From Ectocarpus siliculosus (Eukaryota > Sar > Phaeophyceae > Ectocarpales > Ectocarpaceae): DNA of 45,367 nucleotides. A program made the translations under genes and the position numbers. The DNA lies in the NCBI GenBank assembly GCA_000310025.1, contig FN649748.1, positions 1,033,037 to 1,078,403 of the forward strand, read 5' to 3'. The notes below the pieces were generated by a model. The model did not search any database. It saw only the letters and a program-made list of their open reading frames with translations, and had not been told where the DNA came from. Of the stretch, positions 1 to 11,414 are shown piece after piece. Numbering within the stretch: the first letter of the stretch is position 1; every line of letters starts with the position of its first letter.

Positions 1-3000
1 GAAAGGAAGGTGCAAGAAGAAGCCGATCTTGGCCGAAGGCAATACGTTCCTCAGCATCTGCGGCAGCATAGTGAGGTGGTAGTCATGCACCCAGATGAGG
101 TCGCCGTCCCTGTAGACGTCCTGGATCGTGTCCGCGAAGCTCTGGTTCGCCGCCTGACGAAAGGCGAAAAAAAAAAAAGAAGGAAAAAAGGAACAGTCGA
201 GATGGCATTCTCGCTAAGCTCTCGTTGGCCGCCTGACGAAAAAGACGGCAAAAAAAAAAAAGAAGAGAGAGAGAGAGAGGGGGGGGGGGGGGGGAGGGGG
301 TACCCCAGAAGGGGCACACGCAGACGGCGTTTGTGATCCCCATGAGCTCGCCCACCGACGCCCAGGGCCCTCCCTTGTCCCTGGGACTTTTTGACCTAAA
401 AACCACAAGAGACAAAAACCCGCCGCCACGCACAAACCTTGTAAGCCAACCACAGCTGGCTTTCCTCCCGCTGCTCCTCGATCGAGTCGGCGTCGTGGCA
501 GGCAATGGTGTCTTCCGTCGTGGGCATGGACGAGTGGAAGAGCGGCCACAGGATGGTCTTGCAGAAACCCTCGTAGAACCTGTCCTCCATCGCGGCATCC
601 TATGCGTGTAGGAGGATGTAGCAAAAAAAAACCGGCAGGAGGATCGCGGGTTGCGTGATGGATGGATCGAGGGGTCTGGCTTTTGAAACTAGTCGCGGTG
701 CTTGCATTGCGCAGACCTTAAATGATACCTCGAAAATGATGGGACAAAAAGTGAACAACGAAAATCATAAAAAAAGAAACAATCATAGCGGTCGTACACA
801 GTAGGAAAAGAAACGTTGGGTGTCGGTCGCATCTTTTCGTCGCAAGCAACACGCACCCCCGCAGACTCCCCCGCCTCAAGAGAAAAACACACTGGGGAGT
901 CGAGTGCCTCTGTCGGCGCACGCAAACACAAAAAGGTGTCTCTCCGGCTCTTGGCTTCAATACACTTTTCAAGATTTTTATCCATTTTGTGGTCGACAAG
1001 GCTGCTCATCGCACTGACGAGCAAATAAAAACAAAGAAACAAACAAGACTCTTGAAAACACAACAAAACGCTCTTTGTCGAGTCCTCTCCTCGCGTTTGT
1101 AATTGGATTGTTTAATGAATACACTGCTTGCTCTTGGTTGTTCGCCGCCCTCACCAGAAATATCGGCACAAGGCGTCGGTCCTTGAGCTGGTCCGTCAGG
1201 CTGCACTCCCGGCCGGGCTCCACGTACGTCCCGGGCCACCCCACCCAAATGCATTCCATCTGGGAAAAACGAGAAAGGAGGGAGGGGACAGGGGATGAGG
1301 ACCATGTTTGACCATGTATATCACCTTCATCCCATTTACGAGACGAGGCTGCACAGCCATTGTTCCTACGCAGTACTATTACTCCCGAAAAAGAAAGAAG
1401 GTGTTGGCGAGCGGAAATAGTTTCGAAAATAAGCGACAACAACGGCTGTCATAGTCAGAGTAGCGGCGGGCAACCGGAAGAAGAGGTTGCTTTTTCTCAT
1501 CCACTGCCAGTCAGCACCCAGTCCTCACCAACTCGTGGACCAATCTGTAACGGAAAAAAAATAATGTTCTCCCGTTAGCACTCAGTGTCATCCTCGGAGT
1601 AGTCAGAGAAGCGGCCGGTCACCGAAAAACAAGAGGTTACTTTTCGTCGCCGTCCGTGCTCACTACTCGCCAAACCGTGCAGTGCACCACCCTGTAGCGG
1701 AAGATACAATGCTTTTCTCTGTAGTCACTGCTGCAATACCACTACTCACCAAATCGTGCACCACCCTGTAGCTCTGCAGCGCCTGGTCCGCCTTCGGGAT
1801 CTCCGTCGTCCAACGGCCGGATGACGTCATCTTCCGCAATTTTTTTTTTTTTTCGAAAAGGTTTGGAGGTCGGCAAAAAAAAGACGCGAATCACAGATAC
1901 CATGCATAGTAGTAGAGAAGTAACCGCTGATTTGTGTACGTACTCGAAATTGATGGCGATGGAGCACTTTGCGCTGTAGTCTACACACATGCCCCACGAC
2001 CACCACGACCAATAAATAAAAAACGCTCTGAAATCCGTCACCCATTTGGTGTCCCGTTATACACACTATCCCGTACAAAAACCGGACCCCAAACACATAA
2101 AAAAAAAAAGAGGCAGTAAAAAACAAAACAAAAAACTTGAACCCCCCAAAAACAAGAAGATTTATGTAAGCAGATTTTGTAAACCTAACGTTAATTTTTC
2201 TTCTTGGTTCTTAGGTTTGCTGTGCTCTTCGAGTCAATACACGTCAGAGTGTGAGCAGCTTAGCTTGGGCAACGTCATAACTAGCAGTTAGCAGCCAGCT
2301 GTGGGCTGGTCCTGTTGTGCCTGCTTCTATTTTTCATCTTGCGTCACCCTTTCAAGACACTGTGCTTTCATGAGCAGACTCCGGAGGCATCACATGTACA
2401 ACTCGCAAACATGTGTAGATGGCCATAATCAAAGGGGGTCACAACTCCCCAATGCCCGTATCTCGAGGACCACCAATTCCCTTCTATTCATACCTACACA
2501 AGACCAACCAAACACACACACAAGGAAATACGGCATAAAAGCACATCCGGCAGAAAACGAACCCGCCCCCAAAAACGGTTAAACACACACACACACACGA
2601 ACGACCCAACGACCGCGATGCGAACAAGACTGGGGGTCGGTCATACCTGCAGCTTGTACGGCAGCCTGCGGGAGACGAGGATGATCCGCGGCCGCCCCGT
2701 GGCGCCGTTCGCGCCGTCTTGCCCCCCGGGGCGGGCGGCGTCCTGCTCGTCCCTAACCTTGGCAAGCTCCTCGTACATCCTCTGGAGCGGTTGTGCGGCG
2801 TGCACGAGAGAGAGCCGGCAGGAGAGGGGGTGGGGAAAGTTGTCGGAAGGGTGGTGGATGGTTGGGAGCCGTTTTAGGAGATGTTCGTCCTATTCCGCCG
2901 CTTGGCCAGGAAAATCACGTGGTGTGCTTTTGCATCGGGGCACGGATAAACTTGGGGGATATTATTATTGCAGCAAAGAGGTTCGGCCATGTTGTGCAAA

Positions 3001-5358
3001 GGCACGGCAGGGGGGTTGCTTAAGGCAGAGGCCCCATGCCAATAATAGGGAATGATACAACGAACAGAAAGCTAGGAGAGGGTTGGGGATGAGGCATGAT
3101 TGCGGCCATTTGAAATAACCCCAACCACCCATAATGCTAACCCTAACGCGTTGCGTGCTGCGTTAAGAGTAAAGGGTGTTGTCGCGCTCTGGCTCCGAAC
3201 TAGGGGGCCTTCACGGAGGCAACTCTAAACAGATTTCGCGGTGAGAACCAGCAGACAGACACAACAGATTGGGGTTTCTAAACGACTTCTAAACGCCTTC
3301 CAAACACGGGGCACACGCCAGCATGGAGGAGGGCTCTTCGCAGAAAAAACGTCCTACCGTGTCAAGAAGCGGTGACGCACTTATGTATGTACGAAGGATG
3401 CCTTGTTACTCGGTGCCGTCACGGCGATCGTGGCATCCACTACCTACATTTCTTTTTCGTGCCTTCGACAAAAGCAAATGGGGGTGACGCGACCGGCATA
3501 GAAGAGAGCGACGGGGGGTAGGACTTTATCGGCGCAACTCCGGGTTTGAGGTACATACTCTGGCACCCAACAATAAAACGCACCGGAGCGTGCAAAAAGA
3601 AAATTCAGAGAAGATGCTTACGTATTGATCGAACAGCATGCACGACTTGAACCAAAAAACCTTCTCTACAACAATCTCTTGTTCTCTTCTGCTGGTCTCG
3701 GAATTGTCGGCTGTTCGCCAGGTTTGGGATATAAAAATACTCCCATCCTATGTTTTCCTTTCTTGTGCCTCTTGTTTTGCTCGGGACCCTGGAATAAATA
3801 GTAAACATGTCGTCACCCACGCACGTACCGATATCTGCTCGAGAAGAGCATCCTCGACGGCCTTGGCCTTAGCCTTCTCCGAAGCCGCCGCTACCGCCGC
3901 AGCCGCTGCCGCAGCCGCCGCCGCTGCCGCGCCCCTGCCCCCGTCGGCCTCAACGGGACCTCCGTCTCTGCCGAGAGCTGCCGCCGCCGCCGCCTTCCCG
4001 TCCGCCCCCAACGATCCCGCAAGTGCTGCAGCAGAAGGGTGACTGCTCATATTGCTACTGATACTGCTACTGCTGCCCGCCGTCCCGCGCAACGAAGCGG
4101 CGCCCCCCGCCGCCGCCCCGTCCCCCTCCGCCGCCTCCGCACGACCGGCGTTCGTCGTGCCGGCGTTTGCACCGCCGCCGCCGCCACCGCCGCCGCCGCT
4201 AAGCAGCTCTTTCGACCTGAGGGTTGACTTCTTCATTCCCTGCCCGGCCCAGGGCTGCGGTCCGGCGATCCCAGGGGAGGGCCTGGTATGTCCCCTGCCC
4301 CCGCCGCCCCCGCCGCCGCCCCCGCTGCCGCCGCCGCCGCCTCCGCCTCCGCCGCCGCCGGACCGCAGCCTCGACCCGCCCCCTCTCCCAGCGATCCTGC
4401 CGCTGCTTACGTTCCCCCCTATCGCCCGGTCGTGGATACCCCTCTGCTTCGGGGGCCCAAGGCCCTCTATGGGGTAGAGCTTTTCGCCCCCGCCAACGCC
4501 GTCCCCCCCTCTACGTGGGTCCGGCAGGCGGCCGCCGCCGCCGCCGCCGCCGCCGTCGCCGTCGTCGCCGTCGGCTCCACGCCGCGGGGAGGGGGCGGCG
4601 GACGGGAAAGGGGGAGCGGTGCCTTGCATGCTCCTGGCCTTCTTCTTGAAGCTGCTGCTGATGATCGGGGTCGTGTTGGTTCCGATGGTGGCGGTGGTGA
4701 CGGTGCGAGCCGGCGTCCTCGCGCGATCCCCGCCCTCTGCTGCTGGTCCCCTCGGGGTTGTTGATGCTGGTGGTGGCACAGCGGCAGCTGCTGCCACGGC
4801 AGCCGGTTCCTGCTGCCGCTGCTGATGCCGCTGCCGCTGCCGCTGCTGCCGCCGCTGTCGCTGCTGCTGTATCGAATGCGAGGTACCTCTACTACTTCCC
4901 CCGAGGTCCCCACTCCCACCGCCGTTCCTCGAGGGAACTAGGCCACCCTTCTTTTGCGTTCCTGCTGCTGCCGCTGTAGCTGCAGCGGCTCCACCTGTCG
5001 CCGGCAATCTCCTCTGGGCGCTGATGCTGCTGCTACCTGTCTCCAGTTGTTCATCACGATCCTGCTGCTGCTGCCGTCGACGTTGCTGCTGGTGCTGCTG
5101 CTGGTGACCGCAAGCGGCCTCTCCTTCCTGCTCCGGCCTTTGCGTTGATGGATTTCCGCCCGTGGTGAAAAGCCGGTCGGTGTTGCTCTCGAGAGAGCAA
5201 CAAACTGCGCCGGGAAGGAGCTGTGAATTCCTTGCACAGGTAGCAGGGACACCGCAGCGCAGAGGTGTACAAGCACCCCGCTGCTGCTGCTGGTGCGCTC
5301 TGCCGGAAACACCGCCGTTCCTGTTGCTAGGCTGCCTGCCTAATACGGCGGCGGCCGT
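1..5358 (-). CDS. TPS: Trehalose-6-phosphate synthase (GT20 family), 3' end beyond window
   Basis: Makes trehalose 6-phosphate from UDP-glucose and glucose 6-phosphate in the cytosol. Exons read on the minus strand: about 5358-3829, 2781-2647, 1973-1944 (tentative 10-codon exon), 1830-1750, 1259-1155, 599-438 and 153 to beyond 1. All junctions used are phase 0. Family motifs appear in the expected order: RPRIILVSRRLPYKLQ (nucleotide-sugar domain start), CIWVGWPGTYV, RRLVPIFL, FYEGFCKTILWPLFHS, LWLAYKAANQSFAD and LIWVHDYHLTMLPQMLR. The rest of the GT20 domain, and any phosphatase domain, lies left of the window. Exon 1 is almost entirely low-complexity Gly, Ala, Ser and Gln and ends in a short helix-forming stretch (VEDALLEQIS) that continues into the next exon (RMYEELAKVRDEQ), probably a coiled coil. 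Its frame is open back to a TAA at 5361-5359 without an ATG upstream of the low-complexity part, so the true start or a further 5' exon is unresolved. The GT20 assignment is firm; the 1973-1944 exon and the 5' end are not. Confidence 0.9.
128..260. repeat. Duplicated exon start within a TPS intron
   Basis: The real exon edge (about 130-184) and an intronic copy (about 205-260) share the acceptor, the first exon codons and the adjoining A-rich tract. On the minus strand both have TTTCGTCAG followed by codons for AANQSFAD (real exon) or AANESLAR (copy). Confidence 0.75.
1452..1790. repeat. Tandem duplication of a TPS exon end and its donor site
   Basis: Two imperfect units of about 145 bp (1452-1597 and about 1598-1740) precede the real exon end at 1750. 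Each begins with a block like AGTCAGAGTAGCGGC, continues with an AAGAGGTTGCTTTT-like block, and carries a degenerate copy of the exon's last 20 or so bases with the adjoining donor. On the minus strand the copies read ...ACAGGGTGGTGCAC...GGTTTG then GCGAGT, and ...ACAGATTGGTCCACGAGTTG then GTGAGG. Confidence 0.7.
3829..5358 (-). repeat. Low-complexity first exon of TPS (poly-Gly, poly-Ala, Gln-rich)
   Basis: A continuous open frame of about 510 codons on the minus strand, made of CAG/CAA-encoded Gln runs (about 5100-4800), GGC-encoded Gly runs (about 4560-4180) and GCG/GCC Ala runs (about 4000-3880). It ends at a GTACGT donor at 3828. The opposite strand carries long spurious Pro/Ala/Arg frames because the repeats are trinucleotides. 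It is read as coding because it stays in frame with, and in matching phase to, the first conserved TPS exon. Slippage at such repeats makes its length likely to vary between individuals. Confidence 0.6.
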
Positions 5359-6039
5359 TTACAACTCCTACCCTAGACTAATGCTCGCGGGTGGCTAATT
5401 GCCCGGTTCTGACACAGGTGCTTGTCGCCGCGCCTCCTCCTCCCCCGTCGGCGCGTTCTCCTGCAGCCGTGCGAGAAATAGTAGAGAGGTAGAGAAGGGC
5501 AGCAGCAACAGCGTATGCTCACAAGAGCACCAAGGATAATACCAAGAGCGGCGTGGAAACACACGTGTGCGCACCGAGGTTGCACCGCGTCGTGATGTGC
5601 ACCACTGCGTGGTAAAAAACCAAGCCGCATCTACTGCATCTGTTCTAGCTCACCCGTTGCGCAGTCCGATGAGCTCTCCTCCTTGCCCTCCCCTCTCCCT
5701 GGGCTCCTCTCCTGCCCCACCTGCTGTGCGCGCTCGTGGGCCCGTGTCTGCTCTTATCTGGAGTTGTTGCGGAAAACGGAAACACTCGCCGGGGCTCCGC
5801 AAGATCGTCCCCCGTCTGCCGAAAAACCAACACGCCGTCACGATTACGAAAACGGGATCTCCGAGGACATATCCTTGCTCCTTCCTCCGCACTCTGTCAT
5901 CAGCTCTTCTCTCGAAGATAGGTGCAGAGGGTGTTGACGCGTGGTGGGGACTGGGGAGAGGGCTCTCTCATCCCCAAAGCACCCGCTGCACCAACGTCGT
6001 GGTTCTTTTCTTGGATTCAATAGAAAAAAACGAGGCCGG
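5359..6039. promoter_or_regulatory. Divergent upstream region between TPS and the erlin gene
   Basis: The two genes point away from each other, and their known 5' ends leave at most about 680 bp between them. This stretch must hold the 5' UTR and promoter of the erlin gene, and probably upstream exon or promoter sequence of TPS. I see no clear TATA box or other named element. No open frame here matches a family I know. Confidence 0.45.
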
Positions 6040-9000
6040 ATGCAGTCAGATAGACCGCGACATCGTGCTGCTGGTGCTGCAGCAGGAGGAGCGGGAGGAA
6101 ACAGCGGTAGTGCGGGTCGCACCACACTGATGTGGCTGGCTGTGATCGGAGCTGTTTGTGCTGTTGCCGGGCCCGTTCTCCTGTCCCCCTACGGTACGAG
6201 TCGATGCCTGTGTATGTGGCAGCGTTTTTGTACCAGATGCATGCACAGGTTGTTCCGCATGGCCGCGGCCGCGTCATCTCCCCAACACTCACCGTTTGCC
6301 TTCACCTGTACAATGCCTTCTGATCTGATGGGTACCCTTAGTGGCGGGCAGCTGTTCTGTTTTTCGACGATTCGGAAGCTATAGTGATTATAGTATTGTA
6401 TGTTCGTTGATTCCACTCTCCCCAGTCGCTCCATACGCTATTGCATCGAATACGTAGTGGACCCAACCACAGCTCGAGAACGACAGCAGTACAGCTAGTA
6501 CACCAAAGTACACAAATGTATCATACCACGAGTAGTGCATAGTCTGCGCCACCTTTTCGGGTTCTCTGCAACTTCACACCCACATGTGCTCTCCTCCATG
6601 CCGCTGAGAAACTGATAAGAGCATCAACCGTTCTCCGTAAGCTATGGGTAGTCTCGCTGCTGACTAGAGCCCCGCTGGCCCGCACGTTTTTCGTTTGCTT
6701 CGTTTCAGCCATACAGTCGGTAGGGGAGGGCTCGGTGGGAGTGCTGCGCTTCGGCGGGAAGCTGCTGGACGAGATCAAAGCCCCCGGCTACCACTTCGTC
6801 CTGCCGTTCCTGTACGAGCTCATCGAGGTCCCGGTGAACGTCAGGACGTAAGCACTACCCAACCACGGGTGTAAGACTTAGGCTCTGCTGTGTACCAATA
6901 TTCCCGCCCGGGGTGTACCACTGACACGCGGGGCTCCTCTCGCAGTCTATGGTACACACGCACAGAGTGTCTTTTTTTCTCGGGCTGCACCTGCGGGCAG
7001 TGCGTCGTCATGTTACGCGAGCGAGTGCGTGGCAAGTTGCTTAACCCTGAGCATGGATCAGATGGATTGTCTGGTTGATTTGAGCACGCGTCGAACGAAC
7101 CTCAAGTACCGTAGACGGTCCGTACCCGCCTCTCTTGTTTCTTCTCTGTAGACTTATGTGTCTACTGTATAATGCCTCGCTCAACGTTTTTTTATCCCCA
7201 TTTTCCCACAATCAAGTGCTTGCGTCCTATCTGCTGGTCCTATCCTCATTGTTCTCGGACATGCTTTGACATGTACATGTCCAGCACGGAGGTTCGGCAG
7301 GTGCCCTGCGGCACGTCAGGGGGCGTTTTGGTTCACTTTCCGTTGGTCGAGATCATACACCGCCTGCATCCCGCAAGCGTGGTCAGGTAAGAGAGAGGCA
7401 GCCGGACAGAGAAGGGAGGAGGTCGGAAGAGTAAAGTAGAGCGCCCCAAGGGATGGGAATACATTCTTTGAGACAGACTACTCCTACAAAGTGTATCTGT
7501 ACAGAGAGTCAACAGATCCACATGGGAATGATCAAAGAGAGAGAAGCCGAGGAAGAGTAGTACGAGCAACGCACATCGTCGTCTTTTAAGGATTTGTTTA
7601 TCGTGGGAAGGTCTACAACCGAAGCTACTATTCTACAGAACTGCGCCCTTTCGCTGTTCGCTGTCGCGGTGGTCTAGACATACTGCTGTATTCGATCCTG
7701 CGGGGCCGACCTTATTTTTCACGTTACCCTTCAGACACGTTCCAAAAGGCCCCAATTGCGGCATGGCGGAAATAGACTTAACCTACAGTCCCTCTTCTGG
7801 CCCATGTCTGCTCCCCCTTCTTGCGAAACGCGTCATCAGCACACTCAAAGCGTACGAAGATTACGAGCAGGCATGGATCATCGATCGTGTGGTGAGGCAG
7901 TGGGGATGTGACGGGGGTTGGATACTCTTCTATATCTTGCTTCTTGTGTCTTGCTTCCGCCGGGGGGAGCGGTACTCATACCCAACGTGCCGTGCACAAC
8001 CTAATCTAGGACATGCCGAATCTGGAGCTTCCTTCTTGTGCGTCCGCTGGCGCTTCGGCCACCAATAGTTTGAGGATGGATGTGTTCAACGACCCAAACG
8101 AACTTCCTGATTGAGAGGGGCCGTATTTCCCTGGTTGTGCATCCCTGCTCTCTAGCAGCGCAGCGCGCTACAACGAAAGCTGACTTTGACTTGGCACGTG
8201 TGCGTGTATGTTTGCTTTCGTCTGCATGTATATGGTTCCTGGCGTGTGGGGGTGGGCGAATTAACACCACACAGAGGCACGACGTCAACCTGCTATGCGC
8301 CCGCCACAGCCTGCACGAGGTGCACATCGACAAGTTCGACCAGCTCGATGACATGTTGGTGGCGTCTTTGAAGGCAAGTTGAGGGCGAGGTCGTCCCGGG
8401 CGTCCCATCGGTTGATTTGCCTCCATATTGCCCCGCGGTACATGCGTGCGCTTGAAATGCACTTCAATCAAACAACCGGTTTTTGGCGTGAAGAAGTGAC
8501 CCGTTTCCCCCTCCCGATTCAACCACACACACCCTCACCTATATCCGCCGGACTATCGTGCTTGACGGTTTATGTCGGACCCCTCCTGGGCCGAGTGTCA
8601 ACAAGTCGATTGCTCCGCAGAAGGAGATCCGGTGCCGCAACGGGCGGCGCTGAAATGTGTGTAGACCTTTTCGAATACTCGTCGTCCGGCGTCAGATGCC
8701 CTTGCTAGAATAGTGGACCAATAGGGCTTTGAGAGTCGAGACGAGGGGGGCTGATACACGCCGCCAAACGCTGTAAATGCTTTGGCACGAAACCAGTCGA
8801 AGGAGTTGCCTCCCACACTCCCGTTCCGACCACGCTCTCCGCCACGGCAGGAGACTGCTTCGTTGTGGGTGCCGGGGCTCATGATCGTCGCGGCGCGCGT
8901 TGCCAAGCCCACCATCCCCCCGCAGCTGCACGGCGACTTTGTCCGCGTGGAGGAAGAGATCTCCAAGCTCAAGGTTGGTGTTTTCGTCGCGAATTGTGCG

Positions 9001-10675
9001 TGCGAAGCGACGGCATGAAGCCACACCCACGTTCTCTTGTTGTCAGCCTCCAAGGTCCAAGGTTTGTGTTTGTTCTTCTTGTGCGTGCAAAGCGACGGCA
9101 TCAAGGTAAGGCACACCAACGTTCTCTGTTGTAGGTGCCTTGAGAAGCAGCGCCACCCATGGTCCCGGTACACGGTTAGATGCAACCCTACAGGCGCCAG
9201 TTTTTTTGTCTCGTTCCGACACGCTACTGTACCCAATGTTTTTGTTTTGTTCGGCGCTTTCCACCCAGCTTCATGGTAAGGTTCAGTTCGTCGTGTCGCG
9301 GGATTGTGCCATGAACCATCGTCTACTGCTGTAACCGTCCTCCCTGCTCCTTGGTTGCCTAGTTACCTGACTGCCCTGCAGTGCTTGGTCTTTCTTTGCC
9401 GAAATCCGTGCGACCGCCCCTGTCGTTGCACGCCCACCGTCTTCCTGTCCGCTACACCACCAACTGCTCTCTCAGTCCCTTGACAGCTGTTTGCGCCCGT
9501 TATCCTCCTCATGCTGCTTGCCTCCCGCACGCTCCGATGTCGATACACGTACTGCAACCTCCGGGCCGTCTACTACACCTGCCCAATCTGTGGGACGCAA
9601 TTTTCTCAAGGTTGCCCATCAGCACGAACAGCTTGTGGTACGGAACGCGGAAATGGAGCGGTCGAGACAGGTGCGGAGAGAAACGACGTCGCAGGTGTTG
9701 TAGTTGCTCACCACGGAGGAGATATTCCTGGGAACGATCGAATCGAAGCAAGCCGTGTGTCATGGCTGATTTAGGGAACCGTGCGTCGCAGGTCATGGCA
9801 GCAGAGAAGGACCGAGACATCGCGAGGATGACGATGGCCCGACAAGTGGAGGAGACGGAAGCCGACCTGCGCATTCATCGAATACAAGGTGGGCGGAACG
9901 GGTTTGGTACACACCTCCCGCCGCCGCCGTGAGGCCCGTCATTTGTGTGTTTGAAGCAGGTTTAGACGTACTGCTGAGGACGTGCTTAGTTGTTCCTCTT
10001 CTGACGTTCGTTGCTGATTTTCGAAGGGTTGGGGTGTCTGTGTGCCCTGACGTTTTTGTTTACTCGAAGGAGCGAATACCGAAAAACGGCTGGGAGTAAG
10101 CATGGTTCTGAATTTCATCCTATACGAAGCTGGTGGTCGGCGTACCACGCTACAACACCTACCTGTCTACGTTCATCACACTGCGCCGGATGTGCTGGTG
10201 TTACCTGTTCTCCCCACTTGCTGCTAGTTTGACGCGTCGTTCCTGATGCCACTGATGCCACTGCTGCTGGTGCTACTGCTTGTTCTTGCGTCGCAGACGA
10301 GATGCATGTGGCACGCAGCAAGGACCACGCGGACGCCGCTAGCTACTCCAAGCTTCGAGAGGTGAGATAAAAGAAATCCATCCGAAAAAAAGCTGGAAGC
10401 ATGGTGAAAGTGAAGTTTTGGCAAGGGCTATTGCCCGGAAGTGACAACAAACGAAACAGAAACAGCAAGCATGGCGTTGGCACTGTCAGCGAAGACAAAA
10501 AGCGAAGCCACATGACCCTCGATCATAGAAGTATGTGCTAAGGAAAGACCTACAACTTTGGCACACGAGCGGATAACTGCCGGTCTTGTCGACGCCGCAG
10601 ACCCGCCCGCCCTTTCTTCTTGGCATGCGAGAAAACTTTGCTTCGTTGCGATCGTTGCTGATATCGCTACTCGGG

Positions 10676-10716
<41 letters not shown>

Positions 10717-11414
10717 GCCGTTGGTTGCTGATTGTCCGCCTCGTCAGCCTCTCACCCCGCCACCTTCGGTGTCATGACCAATTTCGCTGCCTTCGTCGAT
10801 CTTGCTACTTTTTCGCATTTTGTCCTTGGTGCTTCAGGCGGAAGGCAACGAGCGACGACTATCCCCCTCTTTCTTGGAGCAGGCGAGACAAAAGGCTCTC
10901 TACCAAAACCTCGAGGTACAGTAGTGCCCTACAAACTTTCGAGCCGTTCGCGTGTGCCCTACTACAAGTCAGTCGCATGTCCAAGCTGTGGGATGGGGCG
11001 TACTCACGTTTTGCATGCCTTTTTGGTTAGGCCATTGACCACGAGGTCTTCGAGAGGACCGAGCACGTGGTGGGAGGGTTACTACTATCTGTGGGAGATT
11101 CATCTTTGCGAGGCACGTTGCGCGTGTGTTTTCTATCCCGCTGCCGATGTTTTATCTACAATCACAACGATGGTCCCGTAACTGTCGAGGCAGTGGAGTG
11201 CTCACCACGCGATGTATCCCCCATTCTTCTTTTCCATCCAAACATCCTGACGTTGTTTCAGGCGTACTATGGCAACCGAATGCCGGAGTATGTCAGAGTC
11301 AACAGCAACAGCAACGGCAATGGCAACCTCCTGGATGGCGGGGAGGGTGGCAGCGTCGGTAGCGAGGCAGCGCGAGGCGCAGCAGCATTTTGGGGAGGGC
11401 GGGGGCACGGATAG
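6040..11414 (+). CDS. ERLIN: Erlin-like SPFH/prohibitin-domain ER membrane protein, 373 aa, 11 exons
   Basis: Erlins are ER-membrane SPFH proteins that form large rings and act in ER-associated degradation and sterol control. Exons: 6040-6193, 6709-6847, 7285-7386, 7840-7891, 8275-8373, 8851-8973, 9611-9670, 9792-9888, 10297-10361, 10838-10915 and 11262-11414. They total 1,122 nt, exactly 374 codons including TAG, and every junction keeps phase. A membrane anchor (TTLMWLAVIGAVCAVAG, residues about 29-47) follows a short N-terminal tail. Erlin hallmarks follow: APGYHFVLPF, the near-invariant VPCGTSGGVLVHF, LHEVHIDKFDQLDD and PGLMIVAARVAKPTIPP. A charged helical segment spanning four exons corresponds to the oligomerisation coiled coil. 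The tail (residues about 324-373) is Asn/Ser/Gly-rich and not conserved. The intron after 8373 begins with GC rather than GT. Exon 4 could start further upstream (7735 or 7789 also keep phase); 7840 gives the best family match. Confidence 0.95.
8995..9133 (+). repeat. Tandem duplication inside an erlin intron
   Basis: Copies at about 8995-9043 and 9080-9133 share GTGCGTGC(G/A)AAGCGACGGCAT, then CACACC(C/A)ACGTTCTC and TTGT. Each ends near a possible acceptor (GTCAG, GTAG). It lies between the exons ending at 8973 and starting at 9611, and adds no coding sequence in the model used. Confidence 0.7.
10675..10728 (+). repeat. (GTT)n microsatellite in an erlin intron
   Basis: An almost perfect run of GTT/TTG trinucleotides, about 16 units, within the intron between the exons ending at 10361 and starting at 10838. 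Confidence 0.9.

Noticed and set aside
4039-4764. Long plus-strand Pro/Ala/Arg-rich frames
   Set aside because: They are the complements of the TPS trinucleotide repeats. The minus strand has the frame that joins in phase to conserved TPS exons.
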